A DNA stretch of 18,870 nucleotides from an uncultured Anaerolineaceae bacterium (GTDB lineage Bacteria > Chloroflexota > Anaerolineae > Anaerolineales > Anaerolineaceae), in NCBI GenBank assembly GCA_937897615.1, contig CALCNO010000033.1, forward strand, positions 1 through 18,870, written 5' to 3'. How positions within the stretch are numbered: position 1 is the first letter of the stretch; each line of letters begins with the position of its first letter. The notes below the pieces were generated by a model. That model had not been told where the DNA came from, made no database searches, and saw only the letters and a program-made list of their open reading frames with translations. This document shows, piece by piece, positions 1-5,386 of this stretch. The position numbers and the translations under genes are program-made.

Positions 1-753
1 GGGCTGGTGACACGTAACGAGCGTTACGCCTGGCAGATCGCGCGCGGGGTGATGCAGCTGCCGCTGATGGACGCCCTGCCGGCCGGCGAAGGGGATGAGG
101 AGCAGGGTGAGAACATCGCAGCCGGTGTTGAGGACGAGCCAGTGGTTCCATCCTCAGAAGAAATGGATAATGCTGGAGGGAAGCGCGGAAATCCCGAGAC
201 GGAGAAATTCCGGGTCGTTAGTAGTAGTGGATTAATCCACCAGGATACCAGTAAAAAGTCTCTACCACCACTAGAGCGGGCGGAGGCGGAAAAAATCCGA
301 GTGCGGGAGGCGCTGGCGGAATGCACGCGGCGGGGCATCCGGGAGCCGAAGCGCGGGGCGCTGTGCCGGCTGGCTCACGTGACGGCGCGGCTGGTGGGGT
401 ACCACTGCCAGACGGCGCCGAATACCGGGCTGGCGATCTACCGCATAGAGCACGACTGGCGGGTGCCGGACGATTGGGGGGCCGAGGTGGAGAGCCTTGC
501 GAGTGTGCCAGTGGTTGAAGCGGAGCCGGTGGTGGATGGCTTGCTGGTGGAAAAATACGAGCAGGCGGTAGCACTGGCGCGCGCTGGCTTGCACGACCCG
601 GGCGGCTGGCTAGCCGGGGCACACCTGGCGGCGGTGGACGCCGAGGGCTGGATAGTCCGGGCGGGTAACCGTGCGGGAGCGGAGTGGATCAGGGAGCACG
701 TGCTGGCTGAGTTGGAGAGAGCAGCTGGTGTGAGTATCAGGTTGGTGTGGTAG
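1..753 (+). CDS. Replication-initiator-like protein with C-terminal DnaA-N-like domain (5' partial)
   Basis: The frame is open to the left edge, so the protein is probably truncated; a GTG at 7 is the first possible start inside the window. About the last 70 residues (from LVEKYEQAV) look like the N-terminal domain of DnaA: a helical W-containing segment, a two-strand V..EGWIVRAGN part, then AEWIREHV and a VSIRLV ending. In DnaA this domain recruits helicase or partner proteins. No Walker A motif is present in the visible part, so this is not a full DnaA. The middle (about residues 50-95) is a low-complexity charged linker with unusual codons (AGT AGT AGT, TTA, CTA). The position, before small DNA-binding genes and far from the virion genes, fits an early replication gene. 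I infer a phage replication initiator or helicase-recruiting protein; the domain match is by eye and only moderately sure. Confidence 0.6.
   Translation, partial: GLVTRNERYAWQIARGVMQLPLMDALPAGEGDEEQGENIAAGVEDEPVVPSSEEMDNAGGKRGNPETEKFRVVSSSGLIHQDTSKKSLPPLERAEAEKIRVREALAECTRRGIREPKRGALCRLAHVTARLVGYHCQTAPNTGLAIYRIEHDWRVPDDWGAEVESLASVPVVEAEPVVDGLLVEKYEQAVALARAGLHDPGGWLAGAHLAAVDAEGWIVRAGNRAGAEWIREHVLAELERAAGVSIRLVW
227..240. repeat. Perfect 14-bp palindrome in the linker of the initiator-like gene
   Basis: GTGGATTAATCCAC reads the same on both strands. It lies in the most AT-rich stretch of an otherwise GC-rich gene and is flanked by an imperfect outer inverted repeat (TAGTAGTGG at 222-230 against CCACCACTA at 265-273, 8 of 9). 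It may be a protein-binding site or part of an internal replication origin, or chance in a low-complexity linker. Confidence 0.5.
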
Positions 754-983
754 GGGGCAGGGTGGGCAGCCAGGAGGTGGTGTGCAACAACCCCAACTGC
801 CGGGCGCAGCTGGGTTGGATGGTGACGGTGGAGGGGGTGGAACTGTTACAGATCGGCGGGGTGCTGGTGCGGCAGGCACACGGGGTGTGCATCAAGTGCG
901 GCAAGGAGTTCCACTGGTCGGTGAGTGAGAGGATGCTGGAGAGGTTGATTGGTTTGGTGAAGGCAGAGGCAAAGGATGAATGA
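747..983 (+). CDS. Small zinc-ribbon protein
   Basis: This 78-residue protein has four cysteines as C13-X4-C18 and C48-X2-C51 (CNNPNC and CIKC), the pattern of a zinc ribbon. Such proteins bind nucleic acid or protein; no catalytic motif is seen. The C-terminal 25 residues are a charged helix. The GTG at 747 overlaps the upstream stop by 7 bases; GTG codons at 762 and 777 are also possible and would keep all cysteines. The end overlaps the next gene by 8 bases, so the three genes at the left edge are one transcription unit. The function is unknown, probably an early regulatory or DNA-metabolism accessory protein. The reading frame is well supported; the exact start is not. Confidence 0.7.
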   Translation: MVGGRVGSQEVVCNNPNCRAQLGWMVTVEGVELLQIGGVLVRQAHGVCIKCGKEFHWSVSERMLERLIGLVKAEAKDE

Positions 984-1212
984 GTATAGGCTTGGGCAAA
1001 GGCTTTCAAACCGTGAAATTGAGGTGTTAATGTTGCTCTCCAAAGGTGAGCAGCTTAACCAATTACCGCTTTATTTACATGTTACGTTTGGGGTGGCGAG
1101 GAACTATGCACGCTCCGCAAGAATAAAACTTGGAGCGACCACAAATGCCCATGCGGTGAGACTGGCGATCGAAAAGGGTTACATAAAGGTTGGTCAGGAG
1201 CTAGTCGAGTGA
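976..1212 (+). CDS. Stand-alone LuxR/GerE-type helix-turn-helix protein
   Basis: The 78 residues are almost exactly one GerE domain: LSNREIEVLMLLSKG at 10-24, then a helix-turn-helix ending in ARSARIKLGATTNAHAVRLAIEKGYI. The family consensus L(T/S).RE.EVL.L..G and KLG.....A...A is clear. There is no receiver or autoinducer-binding domain, so it should act without a sensory partner, binding DNA as a dimer. The turn region (LPLYLHVTFGVARNY) departs from the usual SxxTVxxH pattern, so its DNA specificity may be unusual. The ATG at 976 overlaps the zinc-ribbon gene by 8 bases. Base composition becomes visibly more AT-rich here. It is the only clear helix-turn-helix regulator in the window and so a candidate for controlling the region at 1806-1956; this link is inference. 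Confidence 0.8.
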   Translation: MNEYRLGQRLSNREIEVLMLLSKGEQLNQLPLYLHVTFGVARNYARSARIKLGATTNAHAVRLAIEKGYIKVGQELVE

Positions 1213-1213
1213 T

Positions 1214-1339
1214 TTACCTGAAGTCAATGATAGCAACGTACACCAGCATGATCAGACAAAATATAAGCAAGGCGGCTATTTTGAGCACCGGATCGTCATC
1301 CATCAACACGTCCCAAATTTTGGAGAAAAACTTCTTCAT
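1214..1339 (-). CDS. Small single-pass membrane protein (41 aa)
   Basis: The ATG at 1339 (minus strand) opens a 41-codon frame ending at TAA 1214-1216. It encodes a short charged amphipathic start (MKKFFSKIWDVLMDDDP) followed by a strongly hydrophobic helix (residues 18-38) and a short polar end. It begins 10 bases after the stop of the zinc-finger gene on the same strand, which suggests one transcript. An AGGA sits about 10 bases before the start. Its stop is one base from the stop of the converging LuxR-type gene, leaving no room for a terminator. Proteins of this shape occur in phages as exclusion, lysis-control or small membrane accessory proteins; I cannot say which. Being short, the call is tentative. 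Confidence 0.5.
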   Translation of the reverse strand: MKKFFSKIWDVLMDDDPVLKIAALLIFCLIMLVYVAIIDFR

Positions 1340-1349
1340 AAGGAAATTC

Positions 1350-1805
1350 CTAATTCTTTTTCTCTCTAAGCTGCTTACGATACGCGCGAAAAGCTTCCCG
1401 CTCTTCATCTGAGAGATCGGACATTTTTCCGTGCCGCAATTTTTCCATTGCTCGATGCAGGGCGCCGGTGTGCTTGCGCGGCCTGGACAACTTTTCTCTG
1501 GCTTCGGCTGTAAGCGCGGGGTTTCTCCAGCGGCCCTCGGCAACCTCACGAAGCCTGCCCGTTTTGGCGCGCCGGGACTGTTCTTCCGGTGTTATGGTTT
1601 GAAAGATTTTCGGGTTGATCCAGATACCAGCTTTGATGCGCGCCAGCGTTTTGATGCGCCTGATTTCGCTGCCGGCGCGGCTGTTGGCCGTGTTCCTACA
1701 CTCGCGAGAGCAGTAGCAGCGAGGCAAGCCACGTGATGTATACCACCTCGATTTTGGTATTTCGTCACCACAAAGATCACAAATCCCCAATGGTTTTTGT
1801 TTCAC
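1350..1805 (-). CDS. Zinc-finger, NUMOD3-like DNA-binding protein
   Basis: This 151-residue basic protein opens with a zinc-finger module: C9-X2-C12 (CDLC) and a C30/C32-X3-C36 cluster (CYCSREC), like the finger found in front of some phage HNH and regulatory proteins. The middle (about 78-110) has RWRNPALTAEAREKLSRPRK, resembling the NPxxSxEtRxKxS motif of NUMOD3 DNA-binding modules in homing nucleases. The tail is a charged helix. No nuclease core is present, so it is probably a DNA-binding protein, not an active nuclease. The start is GTG at 1805 with no Shine-Dalgarno sequence; a TACAAT lies 6 bases upstream, so a leaderless message is possible. It is inverted relative to all other long genes and ends 10 bases before the small membrane gene. 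Confidence 0.75.
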   Translation of the reverse strand: MKQKPLGICDLCGDEIPKSRWYTSRGLPRCYCSRECRNTANSRAGSEIRRIKTLARIKAGIWINPKIFQTITPEEQSRRAKTGRLREVAEGRWRNPALTAEAREKLSRPRKHTGALHRAMEKLRHGKMSDLSDEEREAFRAYRKQLREKKN

Positions 1806-1811
1806 ATTACT

Positions 1812-1817
1812 ATTGTA
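1812..1817 (-). promoter_or_regulatory. Possible -10 element for the minus-strand genes
   Basis: On the minus strand this reads TACAAT (5 of 6 to TATAAT) and ends 6 bases before the GTG at 1805. No good -35 lies at the right distance. If used, transcription would begin at or next to the start codon and give a leaderless message, which would explain the missing Shine-Dalgarno sequence. Confidence 0.35.
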
Positions 1818-1822
1818 CGATG

Positions 1823-1850
1823 TTGCAAGATCGAAAAATAGTGTTAAAAT
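1823..1850 (+). promoter_or_regulatory. Sigma-70-type promoter for the late operon
   Basis: TTGCAA (1823-1828, 4 of 6 to TTGACA), a 16-bp spacer, then TAAAAT (1845-1850, 5 of 6 to TATAAT). Transcription would start near 1857 on the + strand and run into the holin-like and virion genes. It is the only convincing promoter seen ahead of the late genes. Confidence 0.6.
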
Positions 1851-1860
1851 GGTTTTAACA
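1842..1860. promoter_or_regulatory. Perfect inverted repeat over the -10: candidate operator
   Basis: TGTTAAAA-TGG-TTTTAACA is an exact 8-bp inverted repeat with a 3-bp centre. It covers the whole -10 element and the expected start point, so a dimeric repressor bound here would block the promoter. A single half-site (GTTTTAAC, 1931-1938) recurs just after the terminator. The protein that binds it is unknown; the LuxR-type or zinc-finger protein nearby, or one outside the window, could do so. Confidence 0.6.
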
Positions 1861-1905
1861 ATTTATTAGGGAGCGCTGGAGTTTACCGCCCGGCATTCAC
1901 GGATC

Positions 1906-1935
1906 AACGTCCGCGGATGCGGGCGTTTTTGTTTT
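1906..1935 (+). terminator. Intrinsic terminator in the late-operon leader
   Basis: AACGTCCGC (1906-1914) pairs with GCGGGCGTT (1919-1927) in a 9-bp stem with one G-U pair and a GGAT loop, followed by TTTTTGTTTT. This is a textbook rho-independent terminator. It lies about 50 bases after the expected start point and before the first late gene at 1957, so full late transcription would need read-through. Confidence 0.75.
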
Positions 1936-1956
1936 AACCAACGAAACGGAGGAAAG

Positions 1957-2409
1957 ATGAATAAGTTTTGGGTATGGATGGGCAAGCTGCTGCGCTGGCT
2001 GGGCATAGGGGTGGTGCTGCTGGTGATCACCGTTTTTGTGCTGCTGGCGATCAACTATGCGCTGCCGCAAGGCTGGAAGCTGGAGGCAGCGATTTTCGTG
2101 ACGCTGGCCGGTGCGATCCTTTCGGTAGGGTTCACATTCTTACCCGGGTTACGTACCGCATTCGCCGGGTTGAGTTCAGCGCATAAGAGCCTGGTGAACC
2201 TGATCCTGATGTTAGTGCTGGCTGTGGTGATGTTCCTCGGCACGTGCAGCGATTACCTGCCGATCGCCGGTGTGTTGTGTTCACAGGAAGGGGCCAAGGC
2301 GCTGGCACTGTATGTTTTTCTCGCCATTGCCGGCAACCAGATCGCGTACACGGCCAGCCCTCAGCCTGTGGATGTGCGGGAAGCGAAGTCTTTGCGCAGT
2401 GAGGTTTAG
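1957..2409 (+). CDS. Four-helix membrane protein, holin-like
   Basis: The 150-residue protein has four hydrophobic segments at about 13-33, 43-63, 79-96 and 112-132, with short charged loops and a polar C-terminus (SPQPVDVREAK). The start is fixed by GGAGG four bases upstream. It is the first gene after the late promoter and terminator and lies directly before a small membrane-anchored coiled-coil protein, a pairing often seen in lysis cassettes. A holin (a pore former that releases the endolysin) is a reasonable guess, but there is no endolysin in the window and the sequence has no diagnostic holin motif. A virion-independent membrane protein of other function remains possible. Confidence 0.6.
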   Translation: MNKFWVWMGKLLRWLGIGVVLLVITVFVLLAINYALPQGWKLEAAIFVTLAGAILSVGFTFLPGLRTAFAGLSSAHKSLVNLILMLVLAVVMFLGTCSDYLPIAGVLCSQEGAKALALYVFLAIAGNQIAYTASPQPVDVREAKSLRSEV

Positions 2410-2411
2410 GG

Positions 2412-2705
2412 ATGTCCGATCCTATCGTCACTGCGATCATCGGTGGTGCTGGTGTGGTGGCAGGAGCTCTGATCACAGGGCTCCTGCAACGCCGCAAGAT
2501 CAGGGCGGAGTCGGAGAAAGATTCCGCTGACGCGAATGAACAGATCCGGAAGACAGTGATGGCGCTCCTTGATCCGCTGCAAAAGCGGGTGGAACAACTG
2601 GAGACAGAGCTGGATGACTGGAAAAATTGGGCTGAGCGGCTGGTGCATCAGGTGAAGTGCCTGGGCGCTGAGCCGGTGCCGTTCAAGGAAAGGAAGAAGA
2701 AGTAG
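2412..2705 (+). CDS. Membrane-anchored coiled-coil protein, lysis-accessory-like
   Basis: The 97 residues start with a glycine-rich hydrophobic helix (about 5-25, IVTAIIGGAGVVAGALITGLL) followed by a basic stop-transfer RRRK-type stretch and a long charged helix (30-80) with heptad-like spacing (LLDPLQKRVEQLETELDDW). The tail is strongly basic (KERKKK). It starts 2 bases after the holin-like gene, and its stop overlaps the HNH start by one base. Short N-anchored coiled-coil proteins of this shape act in phages as holin partners, spanin components or XhlA-like haemolysin accessories. The role here is inferred from shape and neighbours only. Confidence 0.6.
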   Translation: MSDPIVTAIIGGAGVVAGALITGLLQRRKIRAESEKDSADANEQIRKTVMALLDPLQKRVEQLETELDDWKNWAERLVHQVKCLGAEPVPFKERKKK

Positions 2706-3061
2706 TGCCTAAAAACCCGCGAAAACCCTGTAGATATCCGGGCTGCCCGAACCTCGTTGAGAGCGGCTATTGTGACGTTCACAGGGGGGCTGCGGAGGGC
2801 ATGCGGGACGAGGAGATGCGGCGCCTGTATCAGACGCGTGAGTGGCGCCGGATCAGGGTGCGGCAACTGGCAAAAGAACCCTGGTGTGCAGAGTGTTTGC
2901 GCGCAAACAGATTTGTCCCGGCTACAGATGTTCACCATATTAATAGGCACTGCGGGGACAGGGATGAGTTCTTCAACGGACCTTTGCAATCCTTGTGTCA
3001 CTCGTGCCACTCGAAGGAGACGATCAGGGAAGTCGGATTAGCTTCGAGGGGAGGGGTATGA
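2705..3061 (+). CDS. HNH endonuclease next to terminase
   Basis: This 118-residue protein has the HNH layout: C61-X2-C64 (CAEC), the H77-H78 pair (DVHHI), an asparagine at 91, and C98-X2-C101-H102 (CHSCH), i.e. a zinc-stabilised beta-beta-alpha metal nuclease. An extra N-terminal knuckle (C9, C14, C23, H26) is typical of phage HNH proteins of this size. HNH proteins coded beside the terminase are known in HK97-like and cos phages to be needed with the large terminase for end cleavage during packaging; that role is the best inference here. The GTG start overlaps the upstream stop by one base, and the end overlaps the next small frame as ATGA. Confidence 0.9.
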   Translation: MPKNPRKPCRYPGCPNLVESGYCDVHRGAAEGMRDEEMRRLYQTREWRRIRVRQLAKEPWCAECLRANRFVPATDVHHINRHCGDRDEFFNGPLQSLCHSCHSKETIREVGLASRGGV

Positions 3062-3141
3062 AGAAAGTTTTCAACTCTCAAGAATTAAACCGTGCTGCCC
3101 GGCCGCGTGAGATTTTTTCCCAATGTGGAGAAACCGATTAA
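3058..3141 (+). CDS. Hidden 27-residue small protein
   Basis: An ATG at 3058 overlaps the HNH stop as ATGA, has a strong GAGGGG ribosome site six bases upstream (3046-3051) and runs for 27 codons (starting MKKVFNSQELNRAARPREIF) to TAA at 3139-3141. The preferred small-terminase start at 3144 follows two bases later. It therefore fills exactly the gap between two real genes with the same tight packing as the rest of the operon. The sequence is polar and basic with no recognised domain. It may be a true small protein or a coupling leader that delivers ribosomes to the terminase start. Confidence 0.5.
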   Translation: MKKVFNSQELNRAARPREIFSQCGETD

Positions 3142-3143
3142 CC

Positions 3144-3728
3144 ATGCCTGCGCGAAAACCTCAAGGGTTGCATAGCCGGCACTCCACAAAGCCGGAGATT
3201 GAGAAGCGAAGCGCGCAGGAAGAGGCGTTGCAACCCGCGCGCGCTTTGCCCAAAGAGCCGGCGCGTCTTGAGGGACACCCTGTTGCGGCAAAAACGTGGA
3301 GGCGGCTCCTCCAAGAGTTTGATGAATTAAAAGCGGTTGTCGTAACCAGGCTTGATATGGACCTGCTGTTGGACTACTGCCTGCTTACCGAACAGGTCGA
3401 GGAACTGGACGAACTCCGTGCATCGGCGCGAGAAGTTTGGCGCGGAGCATACGAGGCTTTTCTAGTGGCCAAGAAGGAACTAGACCCTCTGGAGGTGTCC
3501 AAATGTGCAGACAAGGTACAGGGAGGATTTGATCAGATTCTCAAGCTGGATGGGCGAGCTGACCGCAAGCGCGCTCTGCTGCTTCAAATACGGCAGACGA
3601 TGTACCTGACACCACGGTCGCGCGCTGGTGCCGCGCCTGAAAAGAAAGACCCTCCCCAAAAACCGGATGCGCTTGAAGCGTTGCTGGCAGAGGCTCAGGA
3701 GATTGTAAAAAACGGTGCTGAAAAATGA
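3144..3728 (+). CDS. Terminase small subunit, P27 family
   Basis: The product recognises phage DNA and regulates the packaging motor. The P27-type pattern is clear: a basic start (MPARKP), a disordered polar stretch, then HPVAAKTWRRLLQEFDEL, a helical core with LDMDLLLDYCLLTEQVEEL, and a conserved late block DRKRALLLQIRQTMYLTPRSR. The length (194 aa) is usual. I choose the ATG at 3144: it starts two bases after the stop of the small frame at 3058-3141, has GGAG upstream, and gives the N-terminus usual for the family; an ATG at 3123 would add seven residues and lacks a ribosome site. The gene ends in an ATGA overlap with the large subunit. Confidence 0.88.
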   Translation: MPARKPQGLHSRHSTKPEIEKRSAQEEALQPARALPKEPARLEGHPVAAKTWRRLLQEFDELKAVVVTRLDMDLLLDYCLLTEQVEELDELRASAREVWRGAYEAFLVAKKELDPLEVSKCADKVQGGFDQILKLDGRADRKRALLLQIRQTMYLTPRSRAGAAPEKKDPPQKPDALEALLAEAQEIVKNGAEK

Positions 3729-5386
3729 GACGGCTAATCCTGGTCATTTTCATATTTCTTTCGTTTCTCACCTGTGCAGGTGTGCCGATGTTTGATGAGG
3801 CGAAAGCAAACCGGGCAGTGGCCTTTTTCGAGTACCTGAAACATACGGATGGGGAGTTTTATGACCAGCCGTTTGTTCTGCTTGACTGGGAGCGCCAGAT
3901 CATCCGGGATGTGTACGGAACAGTTAACCCTGATGGCACCCGCCAGTACCGGTATGTGTACATTGAAATTCCGAAAAAGAACGGCAAGTCTGAGCTGGCC
4001 GCCGGGGCAGCGCTGTACCACCTTTTTGCCGATGGTGAGATGAACGGTGAAATCTACGGGTGTGCCGCGGATAAGAAGCAAGCAAAGATTGTGTACAAGG
4101 TCGCCAAGGACATGATTGACCTGGTGCCTGCCCTGAAGAAGCGCGCCAGGGTCACCGATTCACAAAAGACGATCACCGACAAGGTCACCGGGTCGATGTA
4201 TGAGGTGTTGAGCGCCGAGGCGTTCACTAAGCACGGCTTCAAGACCTCGGCATGTATTTTTGATGAGTTACACGCCCAGCCCAACCGAGACCTTTGGGAT
4301 GTGATGACCTTTGAGGCAGGCGCAGCCAGGCGACAGCCTATCTGGTGGATCATTACCACGGCCGGTGACGACCCAGACCGGGTGTCCATCGGCTGGGAGC
4401 AGCACGACTATGCCATGAAGGTGCTGGCGGCGCGCAATGGCACGGGGGACCCCAGTTTTGACGACCCGACCTGGTACGTGGTGATCTTCAACTACGAAGG
4501 CGACGATATTTACAATGAGGCCAACTGGTATAAAGCCAACCCCAGCCTGGGGAAAGCCAAAAGCCTGCAATCTATGCGGGAGGCGGCGCAAACCGCCAAA
4601 CTGAAACCCGCGAACGAACGCCTGTTCCGCTGGCTGGACCTGAACCAGTGGATCACTACGAAATTAACCACCTGGCTACCGCTGGAATCATTCGATGCCT
4701 GCGCAGCAAAAAACTGGGAGCGGGGAGAGCTGGCCGGTAAGGAATGCTTTGTAGGGATGGACCTATCTTCCACCACCGATCTGACCGCGCTGGTGGGGGT
4801 GTTTCCCCCACAGGATGGCCTCTCGAAATGGCGCGTCATCTGGGATGCGTTCATCCCGAAGGACAACATCGAGGGACGGGTGAGGAACGATCGCGTGCCG
4901 TATGACGTGTGGGCGGCAAACCACTGGATCACCGCCACCGAAGGAAACGTGGTGGACTACACCGAGGTGAAGAAGCGGGTTCTGATGTGGAAAACACTCT
5001 ATAAAATCCTCGAAGTGCCGTGTGACCGGACCTTTGCGGCAATGCTGATCCAGGAGCTGGAAAAGGAAGGCCTCACGTGTGTGGACGTGCCGCAAACCTT
5101 CGCATCCCTGACCGGGCCGATCAACCAAACCGAGCAGCTGATCCGCAGCGGAATGATTGAACTCGAACCAAGCCCGGTGGCCCGTTGGTGTTTTGGCAAC
5201 ACCAGCGTGGTGAAAAACGGCAACGAGCAGGTGAAATTTGTTAAAGAGCATCGGGGCAAGAGCGTTTCCCGCACGAAGCGCATCGATACCAGCGTGGCGC
5301 TGGTGATCGGTATGGCGAGAGCACAGTTCTACACAAAGAAGATGGACCTTAGCAGCGCGATCCTAAATCCAGAGTGGGGGATGTGA
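3725..5386 (+). CDS. terL: Terminase large subunit (HK97/Terminase_1 type)
   Basis: This is the packaging motor ATPase and nuclease. ATPase motifs: Walker A variant IPKKNGKSE (82-90), Walker B CIFDE (177-181) and a coupling motif IITTAG (209-214). Nuclease domain: GMDLSSTTDL with D346 and D352, D434 in VPCDRTF, and D521 in KRIDTSVA. Numbering is from the ATG at 3725, which overlaps the small-subunit stop as ATGA. The first 21 residues (MRRLILVIFIFLSFLTCAGV) are strongly hydrophobic, like a signal peptide, which is odd for a cytoplasmic motor. The ATG at 3788 (MFDEAKANRAVAFFEYL), with AGGTG five bases upstream, begins where family homology normally appears and may be the real start. The remaining 532 residues are a normal length. 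Confidence 0.93.
   Translation: MRRLILVIFIFLSFLTCAGVPMFDEAKANRAVAFFEYLKHTDGEFYDQPFVLLDWERQIIRDVYGTVNPDGTRQYRYVYIEIPKKNGKSELAAGAALYHLFADGEMNGEIYGCAADKKQAKIVYKVAKDMIDLVPALKKRARVTDSQKTITDKVTGSMYEVLSAEAFTKHGFKTSACIFDELHAQPNRDLWDVMTFEAGAARRQPIWWIITTAGDDPDRVSIGWEQHDYAMKVLAARNGTGDPSFDDPTWYVVIFNYEGDDIYNEANWYKANPSLGKAKSLQSMREAAQTAKLKPANERLFRWLDLNQWITTKLTTWLPLESFDACAAKNWERGELAGKECFVGMDLSSTTDLTALVGVFPPQDGLSKWRVIWDAFIPKDNIEGRVRNDRVPYDVWAANHWITATEGNVVDYTEVKKRVLMWKTLYKILEVPCDRTFAAMLIQELEKEGLTCVDVPQTFASLTGPINQTEQLIRSGMIELEPSPVARWCFGNTSVVKNGNEQVKFVKEHRGKSVSRTKRIDTSVALVIGMARAQFYTKKMDLSSAILNPEWGM

Larger units (their letters stand above)
1806..1956. promoter_or_regulatory. Divergent control region between the inverted island and the late operon
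   Basis: This 151-bp stretch is the longest non-coding gap in the window and is clearly AT-richer than its surroundings in its first half. It holds, in + order: a TACAAT-like -10 for the minus-strand gene, a TTGCAA/TAAAAT promoter for the + strand, a perfect inverted repeat over that -10, a short leader, an intrinsic terminator, and the ribosome site (GGAGG at 1948-1952) of the first late gene. Confidence 0.7.

Noticed and set aside
1431..1736. Plus-strand open frames opposite the zinc-finger gene
   Set aside because: The minus strand encodes a clear cysteine-motif protein; the + frames have no domain and no ribosome site.
1887..1925. Pairing of CGCCCG (1887-1892) with CGGGCG (1920-1925) as an alternative leader hairpin
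   Set aside because: It uses the terminator's right arm, not the left, and would place a six-bp stem right before the same T-run, so it is not a convincing antiterminator switch.
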